A stretch of 64,000 nucleotides of DNA from Dyadobacter bucti (lineage in GTDB: Bacteria > Bacteroidota > Bacteroidia > Cytophagales > Spirosomataceae), in NCBI RefSeq assembly GCF_005869225.1, contig NZ_SWFP01000002.1, forward strand, positions 868,001 through 932,000, in the 5' to 3' direction. Shown piece by piece: positions 7,611 through 16,064 of this stretch. The notes under the pieces were generated by a model, which worked only from the letters and a program-made list of their open reading frames with translations, made no database searches and had not been told where the DNA came from. Numbering within the stretch: the first letter of the stretch is position 1; the number at the start of each line of letters is the position of its first letter. The translations under genes and the position numbers were made by a program.

Positions 7611-10571
7611 TCACTCAATAACCAACCAGGTAAACCCGCCCGCAGCAATTTCAACATCCACTGCGGCTTCGGAATCGCGGCTAAGATCATAAGTTTTCCC
7701 CTCCCCTTCCTGCTCCCTGATCCGCGCCGTTCCCGACAAGCCGGTATAATAAAGCGGTAAACGGAACTTCTTTTTGATCGTCTGATCGGTCGGATTGAAA
7801 ATGATCGCCATTCCTTTGTTGCTAAGTTCCGGGTTTACGTGCAGCATGCAATCCAGGTCGCGGCCGGTGGGGCGGCCAAGATGGATGATGTCGGAGGTAA
7901 GGATGCCGCGGTATTTTTTAAACCATTCTGTCCATTTCTGCACCATTTGTTTGGTTTCAGGAGTATCGTAGAGCCGGTTTCCGCGCACTGTCAGCTGGCA
8001 TCCGCTGGCGAGGTGCTGAAAAAGCGTCCGTTCATAGCGGCTGATATTGTCTTTTAAAGGTTCCAGCCCGATTTTAGGATCGTTGGAATAAAAACCCGTG
8101 AGCTGCACGGTCATCCAGCCCATGGTCGGGGCTTTGTGAAAAGTACCGTCGTATATGTATTGCCGTCCGAGCAACATCTGCTGCTCAGGCGTGAGATTGG
8201 CGCTGGCTTCGCGGTAGCCCATACCTGTCGCGCTCTGGCCGTTGAGAAAATACCAGTCGGGGATCGGTACGTAAATATTTTTGCCGAGCAGGCCATGGAT
8301 CACGCTCACCTGCCTTTTCCACTGCGCCCACTGCGAATCCTTCAACGCACGATGGTGCGCGTGGACCGTAGAAGCACAGGGATCTCCATGATAAGGTCCA
8401 TCCATGTTGTAGGTTAGAAAGCCCGTTTTGTTATAAAATTGCCCCAGTTTTCCGAAATAGTCGTCCGCCCATTTACTTGCAATACAAACACTTTGCCCAA
8501 AAATACTTCCCGGTTTGAGCGTAACCGGATCGATCACATCCACCTCCGCACCTCTCCCGCGTGAGGCAATATTGAGCTCGTACCCGCCCATTACAATGCC
8601 TTTCTTCTTGGCATATCCTGCAATGTCGCCCCACTTGGAAACATAATCCGGGTCGAGGTTATCGTGCGAAATACCGGGCCAGGGATGAATGTCAAGTCTT
8701 TCAAAACCCAGCTCACCCATCTGATCAATAAACCCTTTGATTTGCGCCGGATCCTGCGAAGTAATTGCCCCCGCCAGCAGACTTTCCGAAACCTGAGGCG
8801 CGAGCTTGCGGTAAAATTTCCGGTGGGCAAGTGCCTGACGCTCTTTATCATCGCTATCGTGAAGCAATTCAAAAGTCACGTAAGACTGAAACGAACTATC
8901 TTTTTCCACCAACTGGAAAGGCCCCATCGGCAGGCTGCTTACCAGCAGGTTATGGTGCGGAAAATGCAGGAAGTTATCCTCGGCCTGGTTGTGCGACGCC
9001 CAGGTGTTGTATGCTTCATCGACGCGCCAGGAAGTGGTGCTTTTTCCGGCGTGATATGGTTTCAGTTCCCCGGCATAATGTATCAGCGCGCTGCCCTGCG
9101 GGTCGGCATTGGCAAAGGCGAAGGAAAAATCGCTTTCGGTATGCAGGCGGGTCACCTGGTCCTGCGCAACGGCCAGCACTTCTGTTTCGATCTGGTCGAC
9201 GGTCACAGGTGCAGTATTCCTGTTTTGCAATGTAACCCACTTAGCGATCACCGGTATACCATCATAAATTTCGTAATGCACCTGGACTTTTGTGTTTTTA
9301 TATGCCTCGGCCACAATTTCCGGCGCGGCATAATGCATGATGATATGCAATCCTTTGGGTGGCCAGTCGGTGTGCACAGCATTGTAACGCTGCTGCCAGG
9401 GGTACCGGGCTTTGGGCGGCTCGGAAGTAATACCCGTAAAACGGAACGCGCCCGGGTCGCCCAGCATATTTTCCAGCCAGCTTTCGATCAGGTACGATTT
9501 TTCAGGCTGACCACTCAGCCCGCCGATATCAAACCAGCTCGTATCAAGCCGTATCCTCACTTCCGGTTTTACTGCCCGAAGGTATTCCGCATCATTACTG
9601 ATGTTCTTAAAGCTATAACAAGCCAGATTTTCACCCACGTAAAAATCCCTTCGAACCAGCCCGTTTGAAAGCCGGAGCCGGGCTGTATGGGTCTTATTGT
9701 CAACCTTTACCAGCATGGCAGCATTTGTTTTCGCAGGTTTAATGAGCCAGTCTTCCGGCTTTTCTTCTTCCGGGAATTCTGAAACTATTTTTATCCCAAA
9801 ACCTTCCCTACTGATGTTTTTGATCAAATCCTGCCTTTCCTTATTTTCCTTTTCCCGGACGATTTTCTGTTCTTTATAATTCAATAAAAAGTCCTTTTGC
9901 TCGTCAAATTTCCCATTTTGAATGAGGCTGTAACGAACCGAATAGACCATTCCGTGAAAAGGCTGCTTACCGTCTTTGCTGTTCCCGACGGTGAAAAAAG
10001 GGTCTAATTTTTCGCTGCGGCTTGCGCGGTTCACGAGTTTTCCATTGAGGTACAGTTTCACTTCCCTCCCTATCGCCACGATGGCCAGGTGGGTCCACTC
10101 CACATTCATTTTTATGGCCAGGGGAACAGCTTGCCCGTCCCCAATCGCCACCCACTTGGCACCCTGTTGGGCAATGGCGTAGCCATTCGCACCATTTCCA
10201 TTAGCCACTACAATATGAAAATCCTTGTCATCGGCCAAGCTGGGATTTGCCCATGTTTCAAGCACAAAATCGTCGCTGGCACTTCCAATGGCTTGGGTCG
10301 CTGCGTATTGATCCGCCGGTTCCCTGAACAAAAGCGATCCTTTTACTTTGTTTCCAGGCAGCTCTGGCGCACTCGCAAAGAAAAGCGGATTGCCCGATTT
10401 GGTCAAAACAGGCTCCCTGGAAGTAGCGCCCGTCAGAATATCGGGGCCGGCCACATAGGTAACCGCGGAACTTTTGCCCAATTGGTAAAAAGCGATCGTT
10501 TTGGTCTGGGCAACAGCCTGTATGCCTGCCAGCAAAACCATGACAGGAACGAATAGAAATTTCAGATTCAT
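7611..10571 (-). CDS. Exported LamG-domain glycoside hydrolase-like protein (GH36/clan-D-like TIM barrel)
   Basis: Protein of 986 residues. A signal peptide (residues 1-21, ending 'GIQAVAQ') is followed by a laminin-G/concanavalin jelly roll at about 85-215 ('FVLETWANPSLADDKDFH', 'WTHLAIVAIGREVKLYLN'). A large beta-supersandwich follows (about 285-560, 'ARLRLSNGLVRRDFYV'), then a barrel-like region (about 600-880) with 'LTYNMDGPYHGD' (Asp near 723), 'PDWYFLNGQS' and 'DGTFHKAPTMGWM'. The supersandwich plus barrel order and the Asp-bearing strand recall GH36-type alpha-galactosidases, but this is a fold-level inference and no exact family is claimed. It is paralogous to the gene 19 bp upstream and is last in a five-gene hydrolase operon. 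Confidence 0.75.
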   Translation of the reverse strand: MNLKFLFVPVMVLLAGIQAVAQTKTIAFYQLGKSSAVTYVAGPDILTGATSREPVLTKSGNPLFFASAPELPGNKVKGSLLFREPADQYAATQAIGSASDDFVLETWANPSLADDKDFHIVVANGNGANGYAIAQQGAKWVAIGDGQAVPLAIKMNVEWTHLAIVAIGREVKLYLNGKLVNRASRSEKLDPFFTVGNSKDGKQPFHGMVYSVRYSLIQNGKFDEQKDFLLNYKEQKIVREKENKERQDLIKNISREGFGIKIVSEFPEEEKPEDWLIKPAKTNAAMLVKVDNKTHTARLRLSNGLVRRDFYVGENLACYSFKNISNDAEYLRAVKPEVRIRLDTSWFDIGGLSGQPEKSYLIESWLENMLGDPGAFRFTGITSEPPKARYPWQQRYNAVHTDWPPKGLHIIMHYAAPEIVAEAYKNTKVQVHYEIYDGIPVIAKWVTLQNRNTAPVTVDQIETEVLAVAQDQVTRLHTESDFSFAFANADPQGSALIHYAGELKPYHAGKSTTSWRVDEAYNTWASHNQAEDNFLHFPHHNLLVSSLPMGPFQLVEKDSSFQSYVTFELLHDSDDKERQALAHRKFYRKLAPQVSESLLAGAITSQDPAQIKGFIDQMGELGFERLDIHPWPGISHDNLDPDYVSKWGDIAGYAKKKGIVMGGYELNIASRGRGAEVDVIDPVTLKPGSIFGQSVCIASKWADDYFGKLGQFYNKTGFLTYNMDGPYHGDPCASTVHAHHRALKDSQWAQWKRQVSVIHGLLGKNIYVPIPDWYFLNGQSATGMGYREASANLTPEQQMLLGRQYIYDGTFHKAPTMGWMTVQLTGFYSNDPKIGLEPLKDNISRYERTLFQHLASGCQLTVRGNRLYDTPETKQMVQKWTEWFKKYRGILTSDIIHLGRPTGRDLDCMLHVNPELSNKGMAIIFNPTDQTIKKKFRLPLYYTGLSGTARIREQEGEGKTYDLSRDSEAAVDVEIAAGGFTWLVIE

Positions 10572-10590
10572 TATTTTTTATGAAAGTGCT

Positions 10591-13431
10591 TCAAGGTGTT
10601 ATCAAAAACCATTTCTGGCTTTTGGCCGGGATGGATAGTTTCAAGGTCATTTTGCTTCCGTTCAATGCTATTTTCTTCGCCGGGCCGTCATTTTCGGAGA
10701 TGCTCGCCTGCATTTGCAAGCCGGTATAATAAAGGTCCACATCGATTTCCCGGACAATGGCCTGATTGAGTGGATTATATACCATCAGCAAACCTTTTTC
10801 CTTTCCGAGCGGGTCAACGTGCAGGATTGCGTCATAATCCCGGCCGTCGGACCTGCGGAGATGCACGATGTCGGAATCCAGGATTGTTCTGTGTTTTTTG
10901 TAAAAATCAACCCATTTTTTTACCAGAATCTTGGTTTCGGGCGCATCGTACAATTGCGGCCCGCGGTAACATGCCTGCACACCCGCCCCGAACAAATTGG
11001 CCAGCCGCTGCTCATAATGCGGAAGGTGTTCTTTGAGTGGTTCGATCGTCGCGGCTGCGCCTCCGCCGTGGTATTGCACGAGCGGAACAAACATCCAGCC
11101 CATGGAAGGCGTCTTTTCCCAGGTACCGTCGTATATATTCTGGCGTTCTATGATTTCCTGCAGTTCACGCGGCAACGACCAGTTGGTTTCCCGGTAGCCC
11201 ATGGCAATTTTGTTACTGCCGTTTAAAAAATACCAGTCGGGAATGTTCAGATAAATGCCTTTGCTGCGGCACCAGCGGTAAAATTCCTGTATTTCGCGAA
11301 ACTGTTTCCAGCGAGAATCTTCCAGCCCACGATGGCCGGGGTGGTCTGGAGATGCACATATATCACCGGGGTATGAACCGTCGTGTTCCAGCAAATCCTG
11401 ACCGGTTTTTTCATAAAAGTTATAGAGCTTTTTAAAATAATCTTTCCCCCACACGCTTTCCAGGCAGGGTGAATTTCCGAATGCAGGCTTCTTTCCCGGA
11501 GGCATCACCACATCGTTTTCCTTGTCGATCGCCCGGCTCGCCAGCAGCGAATAGCCGCCAATCGCAACACCCTTTGATTTGGCATAATCCTTCAGTTCTT
11601 TCATGCGCTGCAGGTTTTCCGGCGAAGTGTCTTCCAGATTAAACCCGCTGCCGAATGTCATGATCACCATCTCAAAACCTACTTCGGCACATTGGTCAAT
11701 TGCCGCTTTCACGGGCTGGTCTTTGGCACTGCTGACGTGCATGATCACCGGGTTTTCGGTTACCCAGGGTGCTATGGTACGGTACATTTTCCTTTCGCTG
11801 AGGCCCCTTCTTTCGCGGTCGTAACTATCGTAAACCAGCTCCCAGAGCCGCATGCTTTCAAAAGAGGCGCCGCCGGCAAGTTCCTGGCCCATCCCTGTTT
11901 TGGGCATGCACACCAGCAGCGAAGGCGTTTGCAGGAGATAATTGACCTGGGTTGTATAAGTCGAGTCGACTTTCCATTCCACACATGCATTTTGTGCAGC
12001 GTTGGGCGACATCGATCCAAAAGCAAAATCACTTTCCGCAAAAATCGGAGGCATTTCCCAGCGCTGCTTGTGCTCCACGGCACTTTCCGCCTCGGTTACC
12101 GCCAGGTGTTCACTTTTGATATTATTGACAATAAATTCCGCTTTGCCTTTATTCTCCACGCTCACCCACTTACTGATCATCGGCAGGCCGTCGTACAATT
12201 CATAATGTACCTTCACATTAAGGCTGCTCAGAAAATCGAAATCCGAATCCGAACCTTTGTTTTCACCCAAAATCCAAAGTTGCTCAATCTTACTTCTGCC
12301 CACATTTCCGTCCGGGCCGGTGCTTTTGGTTTTACCTCCGCGCGGGTCTGTTTTCCCCAATCTTATATGTGTCGGAGTGCTGGCGACCGGCAATTCCGAC
12401 AATACCTTATAGGTTTTCCCATCCTCAGAAACACTGCAGATCATTTTGCCCGAGCCTAAAAGTATTTTCAAGAAATAGGATTTACCGGTATCAAAACCTT
12501 CGAAATCCTGGCTCTGGCCGTCATGGAATATACGAAAACGTTTGTTGGCCGGTGAAAGGTGGAATTTGGAAGATTTGTCCCCCGCAAATTGCAGGGCAAT
12601 ACCCGGTCCATATCCACCACTTTCGTCCGTTCCTGAATTCAGCTTGCAAATGATCACCTTCGTCTGTTGCGGCAAAGCCTGTTCCCCATATACGACCGCG
12701 TTGGCAGGTACCAGCAGCTCCCCGGCTTTTGCTTCGTTGTTAAATGCATTGGCCAGCGCGTGCGAAGAAACGATGTTCCACTGCGGAGATAATTTGATAA
12801 AATCGTCTTTCAACAAAACTTCGCGTTGCGAATCCTGCGCTTTCAGGTTTTTGAAATTCCTGATCACGGACTCGTCGGCTTTGTAGGTAAATGCTACTTC
12901 TTTCCCTTTCGGCGGCCAGGGCAGCAGCTGCGACGACCATTCCGTCCGGCGGTTCCACTCGAAACGTTCTTTGATAGGCGAAGAGGTATAGGAAACCAGT
13001 TTGAGACTATACGGATCGGCCTTCATGCCCGGAATCCACTCGGGCAGCAGGTAATTTCCGATAGGCTGACCGGTAAGCCCGCCCACATTGATCTCGTTCC
13101 CGTTGACCCAGATCACCGCTTCCGGCGACACCGCCCGCACCAGCGCTTCATTGGTAATGAGGTTATCCAGACCAATCGTTGCACCATTTGGATTGAGCGT
13201 GAACGTCCTGGAAACCAGTCCGTTGCTCAGAACCATGTGACCTTCCGGGGTTTTGTAAATGGCCGATTTCTGCGCATCGCCGGTGACGAGCCAGTCGCTT
13301 TTGGCACGCAATGTTTCCTTATTGTAAACCGGCAGATTGCCGATATTGATCGTTTGCGCATGTGTGTGAACTGCCATAGCAAGGCACATTGCCAGCGTCA
13401 GCGCGGTCACTTTGAGGAGCGTTTTTTTCAC
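10591..13431 (-). CDS. Exported glycoside hydrolase-like protein, paralogue of the downstream gene
   Basis: GTG 13431 is chosen as the start because it begins a signal peptide ('KKTLLKVTALTLAMCLAMAV', cleavage after 'HTHAQ'); a frame opening at 13545 would overlap the preceding gene and bury the signal. The protein has 946 residues. It shares the supersandwich and barrel with its neighbour: 'MVLSNGLVSRTFTL', 'LLEHDGSYPGDICAS' (Asp near 683), 'IPDWYFLNGS', 'YDGTWEKTPSMGWMF' and 'LYDAPETK'. Unlike the neighbour, its jelly-roll-like segment lies inside the protein ('YGPGIALQFAGD...FRIFHDGQSQ', about 200-385), splitting the supersandwich. It is probably periplasmic or secreted and acts on a glycan taken up by the nearby SusCD pair. 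Exact activity unknown. Confidence 0.74.
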   Translation of the reverse strand: MKKTLLKVTALTLAMCLAMAVHTHAQTINIGNLPVYNKETLRAKSDWLVTGDAQKSAIYKTPEGHMVLSNGLVSRTFTLNPNGATIGLDNLITNEALVRAVSPEAVIWVNGNEINVGGLTGQPIGNYLLPEWIPGMKADPYSLKLVSYTSSPIKERFEWNRRTEWSSQLLPWPPKGKEVAFTYKADESVIRNFKNLKAQDSQREVLLKDDFIKLSPQWNIVSSHALANAFNNEAKAGELLVPANAVVYGEQALPQQTKVIICKLNSGTDESGGYGPGIALQFAGDKSSKFHLSPANKRFRIFHDGQSQDFEGFDTGKSYFLKILLGSGKMICSVSEDGKTYKVLSELPVASTPTHIRLGKTDPRGGKTKSTGPDGNVGRSKIEQLWILGENKGSDSDFDFLSSLNVKVHYELYDGLPMISKWVSVENKGKAEFIVNNIKSEHLAVTEAESAVEHKQRWEMPPIFAESDFAFGSMSPNAAQNACVEWKVDSTYTTQVNYLLQTPSLLVCMPKTGMGQELAGGASFESMRLWELVYDSYDRERRGLSERKMYRTIAPWVTENPVIMHVSSAKDQPVKAAIDQCAEVGFEMVIMTFGSGFNLEDTSPENLQRMKELKDYAKSKGVAIGGYSLLASRAIDKENDVVMPPGKKPAFGNSPCLESVWGKDYFKKLYNFYEKTGQDLLEHDGSYPGDICASPDHPGHRGLEDSRWKQFREIQEFYRWCRSKGIYLNIPDWYFLNGSNKIAMGYRETNWSLPRELQEIIERQNIYDGTWEKTPSMGWMFVPLVQYHGGGAAATIEPLKEHLPHYEQRLANLFGAGVQACYRGPQLYDAPETKILVKKWVDFYKKHRTILDSDIVHLRRSDGRDYDAILHVDPLGKEKGLLMVYNPLNQAIVREIDVDLYYTGLQMQASISENDGPAKKIALNGSKMTLKLSIPAKSQKWFLITP

Positions 13432-13498
13432 TTTACTGATTTCTTTTGATTGCAGGATTAACCCGGGTTTAAGATATGAAAAGACATGAAATCCATTG

Positions 13499-15988
13499 TC
13501 ACTTTCCTTTGACGATTTCAGCCTGGCCGACACTTTTGAAATCAAAATTCAGTACCGGGGCCTGCTCGCCGGAAAATTCACTTTTCACCACGATCTCGTT
13601 GCCGCCTTTCGACCACCTTGGCAATGCGCTGACTTTGATCTCTTTTAGTTTATTCCATGTTGCATCACAAAGAAATACGGATTTTCCGTCAATAATAAAT
13701 TTGGAGCCTGCCTTTATCGGCTCATTGATCTCCAATACCTGATATTTATTGATTTCCAGCCGCAGTTTCGACACCGCGTCAGTTTTATTGCCGTCCACAG
13801 CCGTTGTGGTAATATACAATTGCAGAGGCTGTTCGGCATAAGGATTGTTGATTTTAAAATTCGACGCAACCGGCTCACCCGTCTGTACACTTCTGAATTG
13901 ATGCACAAAGCCCGACTGCAGACTCACCGGATACAATTCCCAGGAAGTGTCTGTTCGTTTTTTCAGGTGAAATTCCTTTTTGGGGTCTTTAAATGCGGCG
14001 ATCTGTGCACTGGTAAAAGCCTTCGTGTTCCGGGCTTTCTGCCACTCTCTGATGGCTTCAAAAAAGTCTGCTTTAAAGCCGCTTTTCTCGACAGTTTCAT
14101 CCACACGGAGCAGGTAACCTGCATTAAAAGCTGCGCTTCTGGCCTGTATCCATTCAATTTCCTCGGGCCTGTATTCGCCTTCGAGCTTGAACCAGCCCAG
14201 CATACCCGGCATGTAATTACGTTCAAAATACCTTTGATTTTCAATACGGTAATTGATCTGGCTCTGTCGCAGGCCGCTGTACCAGGGTTCGCCCCAGTTC
14301 ATATATGAGTATATATGCCAGAAATAATGACCGGTATTGGACCCGCAAACCAGCCTGCTCCGGTCCAGGTTTTTATTCCAAAGATCTATAAACTTATTTT
14401 CCCCGTAAGTACCATGACCGGTCGCTTCCAATCCTTCAAAACCGTCAAAATCCATGAGGTCGATACCGGTTTCCCTGCATACTTCGGCCAGCCGTCTGGC
14501 GTACTGGTCCTGCAAATAAATATCCGGCAAAAAGCCGCTGTAACTGTTATTGGCTAGTTTATCAACCACAACTCCGGCAGTATGGACTGCTTTTCCGGTA
14601 TTAAATTGTCCTCTCACACAATTCAGCAATCGCCATGGTTTATCTTCGGAAACAGCCTGATAGGAGATCAGTTCTTTCCCGATCTTGATGGTATGCGTAG
14701 CGCCCGTATTCCTGAAAAAAGTTGGGTCTTTTACATTAATCGTCTGATCATCCGCAGTAATATCTTTGGCGAGTATTGAGCTTCCGGTTTTGCATAAACT
14801 GTCGCTGGGTATTGGCGAAACGTATTTGTCGCCGGTACCTGTAAAAGTGGTAAGCGTATGCACACCCAGGGAAATACCAGCTGCTTTTGCCTTGGCAGTC
14901 AGCCTTTTAATATCTGCCGCTCCATTCGGAAAACGTGCAGTTTTTAACCCGAAATGGCCCCAGCTTTCAAAAACATCACCAATATGTACCAGCCTGAAAT
15001 CGGCCATTTTAGCATATTTAAGGCAGTTTTCCATATTATTCCCCTCATACATCATATAGGCTTCGCTCGTACGCGGGGCACGTTTGATCCAGACACCATC
15101 GATCATCGGGTGCGGCAGGCCTTCGCCCAGTTCTATTTTTTCAATTACGTTCAACGTTTCCGCCGCCGGACATCCGAAAAAAGCGATTGCACTGCCTGCA
15201 AAATCACTTTCCACCGGCGGTACATATTGGATCCTGTCGCCGCTGCCGAGTGTGCGGGCAATCCGCCTGTCGCGGGCGAACATACGGAGCTCGCTGCCAA
15301 ATTCCTTTTTGACAGCCAGGCTTCCCCGGTACATCCGCACATATTCGGGCATATCGCCGTCGCGGTTCACGTCCGTGGAAACGGGCTGTCCGATCTTATC
15401 TTTCAGGGAATCCGGCAGCGTCTGGCCGGGCAGCGGATCTATAAACGAGCCACCGCCAGCATTGTCGCCATCGTCGGGAATCCCTTCGATGGTGTTGATA
15501 TTGAGCGCCTGCAAACCAATTGCAAATGCAGTATCCCGCACCACGCCCACCGTTTCGCCGATCAGTTCGCCGATGGTGGTCGGATAAGGTCCCCAAACCA
15601 CCGCCTGTGTACCATTCCGCGGGCTTAACGAAAGCAATTCAAACCGCAGGTATTGTTTCTTGTTCTGCACACCGATTGTAGCGGTGATGCCGCCTTCGTA
15701 TTGGAGTGTAATCGATTGTTTTTGAGGATCATAAACAGCTTTTTCTGGCGCGGTGTATACCGAATCTTTGTACAAGCTCAGCATAGGCGAGCTTTGTCCT
15801 TTCGGAAAATATTCCTTGCCTGAGACCTTTTCCTGCATGCTCACAATATTACCGCGGTTGTTCAGCCCCAGCGTGAGATAATCCGTTTCCAGACTGAATT
15901 CTACTTTTTCCCCACACGAAAAAAACAACACAGCCGCCAGCAGGAACAGCTGAGAACGAAAAAGAAACTTTCTGTTTTTTAAACTCAT
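13499..15988 (-). CDS. Lipoprotein with TIM-barrel glycosidase-like domain
   Basis: Protein of 829 residues. The N-terminal signal has lipobox 'AVLFFSC' (Cys about 25). A beta-rich N-terminal half ('YLTLGLNNRGNIVSMQEK', 'ITLQYEGGITATIG') resembles the beta-sandwich that precedes glycosidase barrels. A barrel follows from about 300, with 'RLVHIGDVFESWGHFGL', 'GISLGVHTLTTFTG' and an acidic strand end 'GIDLMDFDGFEGLE' near 510-523 that could hold the catalytic acids. The C terminus (about 690-829) is beta. I cannot name a GH family. It is third in the five-gene hydrolase operon, with gaps of 67-76 bp to its neighbours. Surface lipoproteins of such loci often make the first cut in the polymer (inference). 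Confidence 0.68.
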   Translation of the reverse strand: MSLKNRKFLFRSQLFLLAAVLFFSCGEKVEFSLETDYLTLGLNNRGNIVSMQEKVSGKEYFPKGQSSPMLSLYKDSVYTAPEKAVYDPQKQSITLQYEGGITATIGVQNKKQYLRFELLSLSPRNGTQAVVWGPYPTTIGELIGETVGVVRDTAFAIGLQALNINTIEGIPDDGDNAGGGSFIDPLPGQTLPDSLKDKIGQPVSTDVNRDGDMPEYVRMYRGSLAVKKEFGSELRMFARDRRIARTLGSGDRIQYVPPVESDFAGSAIAFFGCPAAETLNVIEKIELGEGLPHPMIDGVWIKRAPRTSEAYMMYEGNNMENCLKYAKMADFRLVHIGDVFESWGHFGLKTARFPNGAADIKRLTAKAKAAGISLGVHTLTTFTGTGDKYVSPIPSDSLCKTGSSILAKDITADDQTINVKDPTFFRNTGATHTIKIGKELISYQAVSEDKPWRLLNCVRGQFNTGKAVHTAGVVVDKLANNSYSGFLPDIYLQDQYARRLAEVCRETGIDLMDFDGFEGLEATGHGTYGENKFIDLWNKNLDRSRLVCGSNTGHYFWHIYSYMNWGEPWYSGLRQSQINYRIENQRYFERNYMPGMLGWFKLEGEYRPEEIEWIQARSAAFNAGYLLRVDETVEKSGFKADFFEAIREWQKARNTKAFTSAQIAAFKDPKKEFHLKKRTDTSWELYPVSLQSGFVHQFRSVQTGEPVASNFKINNPYAEQPLQLYITTTAVDGNKTDAVSKLRLEINKYQVLEINEPIKAGSKFIIDGKSVFLCDATWNKLKEIKVSALPRWSKGGNEIVVKSEFSGEQAPVLNFDFKSVGQAEIVKGK

Positions 15989-16064
15989 TTCAATTATTTT
16001 TTATCAGATACTTAGGTTTAAATTGCCTTTTTCAGCACTAACAGCCCGAAATGAACCATGTACA

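Noticed and set aside
8664..9668. 334-residue plus-strand frame opposite the LamG hydrolase
   Set aside because: Antisense shadow of a GC-rich gene; no motif or family resemblance.
10591..13545. Longer N terminus for the second hydrolase (start at 13545)
   Set aside because: It would overlap the preceding gene by 47 bp and place 38 polar residues ahead of the signal peptide.
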